From contig JACPHH010000027.1 of NCBI GenBank assembly GCA_016188705.1, positions 1-56,650 of the forward strand: a stretch of DNA of 56,650 nucleotides, read 5' to 3'. The translations under genes and the position numbers were made by a program. The stretch comes from Candidatus Peregrinibacteria bacterium. GTDB taxonomy: Bacteria > Patescibacteriota > Gracilibacteria > UBA1369 > JACRIC01. Within the stretch, counting starts at the first letter, position 1. Every line of letters starts with the position of its first letter. The notes below the pieces were generated by a model that saw nothing but the letters and a program-made list of their open reading frames with translations, had not been told where the DNA came from and did not search any database. Below, piece after piece: positions 53,357 through 56,650 of the stretch.

Positions 53357-54574
53357 TTATTTTAAATAATAAGAAAAAAGCTTATCTAAAAGAAGCTGAC
53401 TCCTGATACGATCGGAAGCTAAAGTCGAATTTTTATGACTCTTTCGAAACTCCTCCACTTCATCATCACTCACCTTAAAATCATGCTTCCGAAACAAATA
53501 TTGCAAAATAAGTCGAATTTTAACCTGTTTTTCTGCTTTTTCACGAAATTCAGTTCGAATATCTTTTTTCTTCTCCTTGATCATTTCAAGATAACGTTCA
53601 AAAGGTACATTTCGACGTTCCATGTCTTTTTTAAGCTGTTCAATTTCAAAATCAATTTCTGCCTCAATAAGCATGTCTGAAATTTCAAAAGAAGAAATCG
53701 CAATAAACTTTTCAAATAAAGCGTTTTCTCTCCGTTCACGTTCATTTTTTTTCTTATACTCCAAAATAAGTTCCCGTGTTTCCCGTTCAAACTCGGCTTT
53801 ATCCTTCGCGGCGCCAGTTACTTTTACAATAAAATCTTCATTAAATTCAGGAAGAATCACTTCTTGAACTTTTTCAACCTTAACGACAAATTCACGATCC
53901 TTATCTCGAAAAGGCGCATAATGATAATCTCCTGGAAAATGCACGATAAAACGCTTTTCCTCACCTGTTTTCATGCCAGTAACCTCTTTTTCAAAATCCG
54001 GCATAAAAAAACCTTCTCCCAGAATAAAAGGGTGGTGTTTGCTCCCAGCGCCATCAATCTTCACGACACCATCGAAAACATCATAGGAAATTTCCAATCG
54101 ATCGTCTTTTTGAGCTTTTCGATCAACATCCTGAAAAGTGGCAAAACTTCGACGCACCTCCAAAAAATAATCATCAATCTCCTTTTGTGTCACTTCAATA
54201 GTTTCAGATGGAATGGAAATATCTTCATCTTTAAGAGAAATTTCCGGCTGCAAAGCTACCGTGGCTTCATATTTGAAAGGTTTTTCAGAAATGATTTTAA
54301 TGTGCGGAACCAAAATTGGCTGAATATTTTGTGAACGAATAGCATCGGCGTAAGATCTCATAAGAGCCCGTTCCATAACTTGGGAGCGAACGGTATCGCC
54401 AAATTTCTCGTCAATAACATGCGCTGGAACTTTACCTCGCCGAAATCCCGGCAGCTCTACTTCATGAGTCAATTCCTCTATAATTTCCGTTCGAAATTTT
54501 AAAAACTCGGAGTCATTAAGCTCGACCATGAGCTTTATTTCGGATTTTGGCAATTTTTCAACACGAATATCCAT
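53357..54574 (-). CDS. tig: Trigger factor
   Basis: Ribosome-bound chaperone and peptidyl-prolyl isomerase, 405 residues. The ribosome-binding signature GFRRGKVPAHVI is at ~43-54 in the N-terminal domain, followed by the FKBP-like domain (~150-235; DDRLEISYDVFDGVV, HHPFILGEGFFMPDFEKEVTGMKTGEEKRF) and the helical C-terminal domain. It is slightly shorter than the E. coli protein (432). It lies 15 bases after glyS. Confidence 0.94.
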   Translation of the reverse strand: MDIRVEKLPKSEIKLMVELNDSEFLKFRTEIIEELTHEVELPGFRRGKVPAHVIDEKFGDTVRSQVMERALMRSYADAIRSQNIQPILVPHIKIISEKPFKYEATVALQPEISLKDEDISIPSETIEVTQKEIDDYFLEVRRSFATFQDVDRKAQKDDRLEISYDVFDGVVKIDGAGSKHHPFILGEGFFMPDFEKEVTGMKTGEEKRFIVHFPGDYHYAPFRDKDREFVVKVEKVQEVILPEFNEDFIVKVTGAAKDKAEFERETRELILEYKKKNERERRENALFEKFIAISSFEISDMLIEAEIDFEIEQLKKDMERRNVPFERYLEMIKEKKKDIRTEFREKAEKQVKIRLILQYLFRKHDFKVSDDEVEEFRKSHKNSTLASDRIRSQLLLDKLFSYYLK

Positions 54575-54589
54575 AAAAAAAATTAAAAA

Positions 54590-56008
54590 TTATAAACGAA
54601 ATTTTTCAGAAAAAAAAGAACGAAGCATCGATTCATTGACGCGCTCCTGTTTCATGGAATCACGATCACGAACAGTAACCGTGGCATCTTCAAGCGTCGT
54701 AAAATCAATGGTCACGCAAAACGGGGTGCCAATTTCATCCTGACGTCTATAGCGCTTGCCAATTGAAGCGCTCTCGTCAAATTCCACCATCATATCCTTT
54801 TGAAGATCGCAAAAAATATTTCTTGCGCGGTCACTGAGTTTTTTAACCAAAGGCAAAATCGCAACTTTCACAGGCGCGAGACTCGAATGAAGACGAAGAA
54901 CCGTTCGAGCATCGGATTCCATGCCATCTTTTTCAGAAGGAGCTTGATCTTCATCGTACGAATCAAGTAACGCCGCCAAAACCGTCCGCCCAACGCCAAA
55001 AGTAGGTTCAATGCAATGAGGAACAAAACGCTCATTCGTCTCAGGATCGAGATAATCCAACGTTTCACCGCTCAATTTGCTATGATTTTTAAGGTCAAAA
55101 TCGGTTCGATAAGAAATACCCCAGAGCTCTCCCCATCCAAAAGGAAAATGATATTCCACGTCCCAGGTCTCATCCGAATAATGAGCGCGTTCCTCAGGAG
55201 AATGTTGGCGCCATCGCATTTTTTCGGCATGAAAATGCAAAATATCCGTATAAAAATATTCCATCTGCTGCCTCCATCCATCATAGAGACTTTTCCAGTC
55301 ATTCAGCTTCACGAAATATTCAATTTCCATCTGTTCAAATTCACGGGTACGAAAAATAAAATTTCCCGGAGTAATTTCATTTCGAAACGCTTTTCCAATC
55401 TGTCCGATACCAAAAGGAATTTTTTTTCTGGAACTCTGAAGAACATTTTTAAAATTTACAAAAATACCCTGAGCGGTCTCAGGACGCAAATACACCAAAG
55501 ATTGCTCATCTTCAATAACTCCCTGATGAGTTTGAAACATAAGGTTAAAACGACGCGGCTTCGTCCAAGCAAGTTCGCCGCACTTTGGACAAACAATTTT
55601 TTCATTCATGACATATTCAAGTATATCTTCTGACGGAGTTTTTTCACCTGCCCAATGTTTGGGCAGCCTCCCTTGTCCCGCTTCCAAAGACCATTGTTCA
55701 ATAAGTTTATCACCTCTCACCCTCTCATTACATTTTTTACAATCCATAAGTGGATCAGAAAAAGACTGAATATGCCCGGACGCTTCCCAAACTTTCGGGT
55801 TCATAAAAATGCCGGCATCAATTCCGACCATATCTTGTCTATCTTGAACAAAATTTTTCCACCATATTTTTTTTATATTATTTTGAAGCTCAATACCATA
55901 CGGACCATAATCCCAGGTATTTGCCAATCCTCCATAGATTTCCGAACCTGGAAAAATAAAGCCTCGACGCTTACAAAGCGAAACTATTTTTTCCATAGTA
56001 ACGACCAT
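54590..56008 (-). CDS. glyS: Glycyl-tRNA synthetase (dimeric, class II)
   Basis: 472 residues from MVVTMEKIVSLCKRRGF; the start could also be the ATG at 55996. Class II motifs: NTWDYGPYGIELQNNIKKIWW, YLRPETAQGIFVNFKNVLQSS, motif 2 FGIGQIGKAFRNEI, FRTREFEQMEIEYF and motif 3 around PTFGVGRTVLAALLDSY. A four-cysteine zinc insert (CKKCNERV...CPKCGELAW) is present. The C-terminal anticodon-binding domain holds VKVAILPLVKK and RYRRQDEIGTPFCVTIDF. This is the eukaryote/archaea-like dimeric type, used by many bacteria. A tRNA reading standard glycine codons is presumed, since no UGA recoding is seen. First gene of the glyS-tig-LapA operon. Confidence 0.95.
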   Translation of the reverse strand: MVVTMEKIVSLCKRRGFIFPGSEIYGGLANTWDYGPYGIELQNNIKKIWWKNFVQDRQDMVGIDAGIFMNPKVWEASGHIQSFSDPLMDCKKCNERVRGDKLIEQWSLEAGQGRLPKHWAGEKTPSEDILEYVMNEKIVCPKCGELAWTKPRRFNLMFQTHQGVIEDEQSLVYLRPETAQGIFVNFKNVLQSSRKKIPFGIGQIGKAFRNEITPGNFIFRTREFEQMEIEYFVKLNDWKSLYDGWRQQMEYFYTDILHFHAEKMRWRQHSPEERAHYSDETWDVEYHFPFGWGELWGISYRTDFDLKNHSKLSGETLDYLDPETNERFVPHCIEPTFGVGRTVLAALLDSYDEDQAPSEKDGMESDARTVLRLHSSLAPVKVAILPLVKKLSDRARNIFCDLQKDMMVEFDESASIGKRYRRQDEIGTPFCVTIDFTTLEDATVTVRDRDSMKQERVNESMLRSFFSEKFRL

Positions 56009-56094
56009 ATTGATAAAACAAAAATATTCTTGACACACTGTATCATAAAAAAGAAAACACGCCAAAAAAACTATCTGAAATCAAGATGTTTTTG

Positions 56095-56388
56095 TTATTT
56101 TTTTTGCTTATTTCTCCAGTCAAGCATCGCGTCTTGAAGAATTTTCATAAAAGATTCAGCCGTGCGATGATTCATATTGATGCGGGAAACGACTTTTATA
56201 GTCGTGGGATTCATATTAGGCAAAATATAACCCATATCGAGAACCACTTCATTACTGTTTACGTTGACAGAAACAGCATTTGAATACTTCCCTTCCTGCA
56301 TTTCTTTATCAATCTGAATTTGAAGCTGTTTCTTGACTGCTTCTTGATCCGATTGATCTTTTCCCGTTGAACCATCTTGTGATGCCAT
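56095..56388 (-). CDS. DUF3467 family small protein
   Basis: 97 residues. A charged N-terminal tail (~1-30) is followed by the DUF3467 core: YSNAVSVNVNSNEVVLDMGYILP, then IKVVSRINMNHRTAESFMKILQDAMLDW. These small proteins have an S/A-x-x-V-x-V...F-x-L-D-F pattern and a conserved R-I-x-M-x-P/H step; their function is not known. It precedes glyS by 86 bases on the same strand but may be transcribed separately. The -1 region carries the recurring TTTGTATG start context. Confidence 0.8.
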   Translation of the reverse strand: MASQDGSTGKDQSDQEAVKKQLQIQIDKEMQEGKYSNAVSVNVNSNEVVLDMGYILPNMNPTTIKVVSRINMNHRTAESFMKILQDAMLDWRNKQKK

Positions 56389-56401
56389 ACAAATAAATGT
56401 T

Positions 56402-56468
56402 AAGGAACGTCTGAAAAATAAATTTTCGTTAAAAAATGCGCAATTACAGTAGAAAAGATGTTTTTTTT
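56402..56468 (+). repeat. Dispersed repeat family A, with inverted palindrome core
   Basis: Begins AAGGAACGTCTGAAAAAT and continues with CGTTAAAAAATGCG, the reverse complement of a segment of the 13104-13247 palindrome. TACAGTAGAAAAGATG follows and is shared inverted with 34477-34496. Confidence 0.5.
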
Positions 56469-56508
56469 AAAGCCCTTTGAGTTTACTTCATTAAAAGTCA
56501 TGAAGCAA

Positions 56509-56641
56509 GGGAGCCTCTGAAAAACGTAACTTCGTAACGAAATTTTACCATGTCGAGCGAAAATTGTGAACAGCGACGAAGGCGTATCAGATTAGATACG
56601 TCGAGGAGCTGTGAACGATTTGCAGCCGACATGGTAAAATT
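56509..56641. repeat. Family A end motif followed by a second large palindrome (~101 bases)
   Basis: GGGAGCCTCTGAAAAACG and ACTTCGTAACGAA lead into an inverted repeat at 56541-56641. The outer arms AATTTTACCATGTCG (56541-56555) and their exact complement (56627-56641) enclose imperfect inner arms closing at GTATC-AGATTA-GATAC (56584-56599). The stem includes GTGAACAGC and GCTGTGAAC, related to the family B core. Confidence 0.7.
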
Positions 56642-56650
56642 GCAGTAGAT

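Overview
The window looks like a chromosomal segment of a Patescibacteria/CPR-type bacterium, with a Peregrinibacteria-like lineage my best guess (inference, moderate confidence). The sequence is AT-rich with long A and T runs. The standard genetic code fits: TGA ends cysS and the ylxR-type gene, so the UGA=Gly code of some Gracilibacteria does not apply. Housekeeping genes are scattered singly instead of in classical operons, start codons almost never have a Shine-Dalgarno sequence, and two very large secreted beta-domain proteins are present.

Layout. 1-400: edge of a probable insertion-sequence transposase and a small unknown gene. 503-2930: riboflavin genes. A ribBA gene has lost its GTP cyclohydrolase II zinc site through a short deletion with frameshift; ribD follows and its end overlaps convergent murJ. 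4373-8015: a promoter drives a nucleotide-transporter-like/HEAT-repeat membrane protein and a PP2C (RsbU-type) phosphatase. 8064-12924, minus strand: an ATP-grasp ligase fused to a HEXXXH (DUF1704/MATCAP-like) peptidase, next to a PKD-7TM membrane protein, with an ilvE-type aminotransferase upstream. 13104-13247: a large imperfect extragenic palindrome. 13354-18218: a membrane-anchored Ig/FN3 surface protein, yggT, cysS and a 4-5-TM protein. 18335-30862, minus strand: a short SpeA-like decarboxylase and a 3681-residue surface protein with Ig/PKD-like, CARDB and about ten FG-GAP/VCBS repeats. 30974-31050: tRNA-Arg(UCU). 31307-42076: CPBP protease, ruvB, an unknown gene, clpC, an S1-HhH fusion, a ylxR-type gene and a UvrD-nuclease fusion. 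42167-44863: secreted zinc metalloprotease divergent from rmuC, with an operator-like repeated dyad between them. 44991-50317: infB, rmlC, rmlB, rmlD and a PfkB kinase. 50449-52777, minus strand: csaB-like pyruvyltransferase, rplS and a winged-helix regulator. 53110-56388, minus strand: glyS-tig-LapA-like operon with its own terminator, and a DUF3467 gene. The window ends in a second large palindrome.

How it fits together. Cell-surface work dominates the accessory content: giant adhesin-like protein, Ig/FN3 protein, secreted protease, dTDP-rhamnose genes, pyruvyltransferase, MurJ. The most unusual unit is the ATP-grasp/HEXXXH fusion beside a PKD-7TM protein, which joins a peptide-bond-forming enzyme and a probable carboxypeptidase in one chain. 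Many intergenic gaps carry degenerate copies of two short dispersed repeat families, several directly abutting stop codons. All functions are inferred by reading translations; no database search was run.
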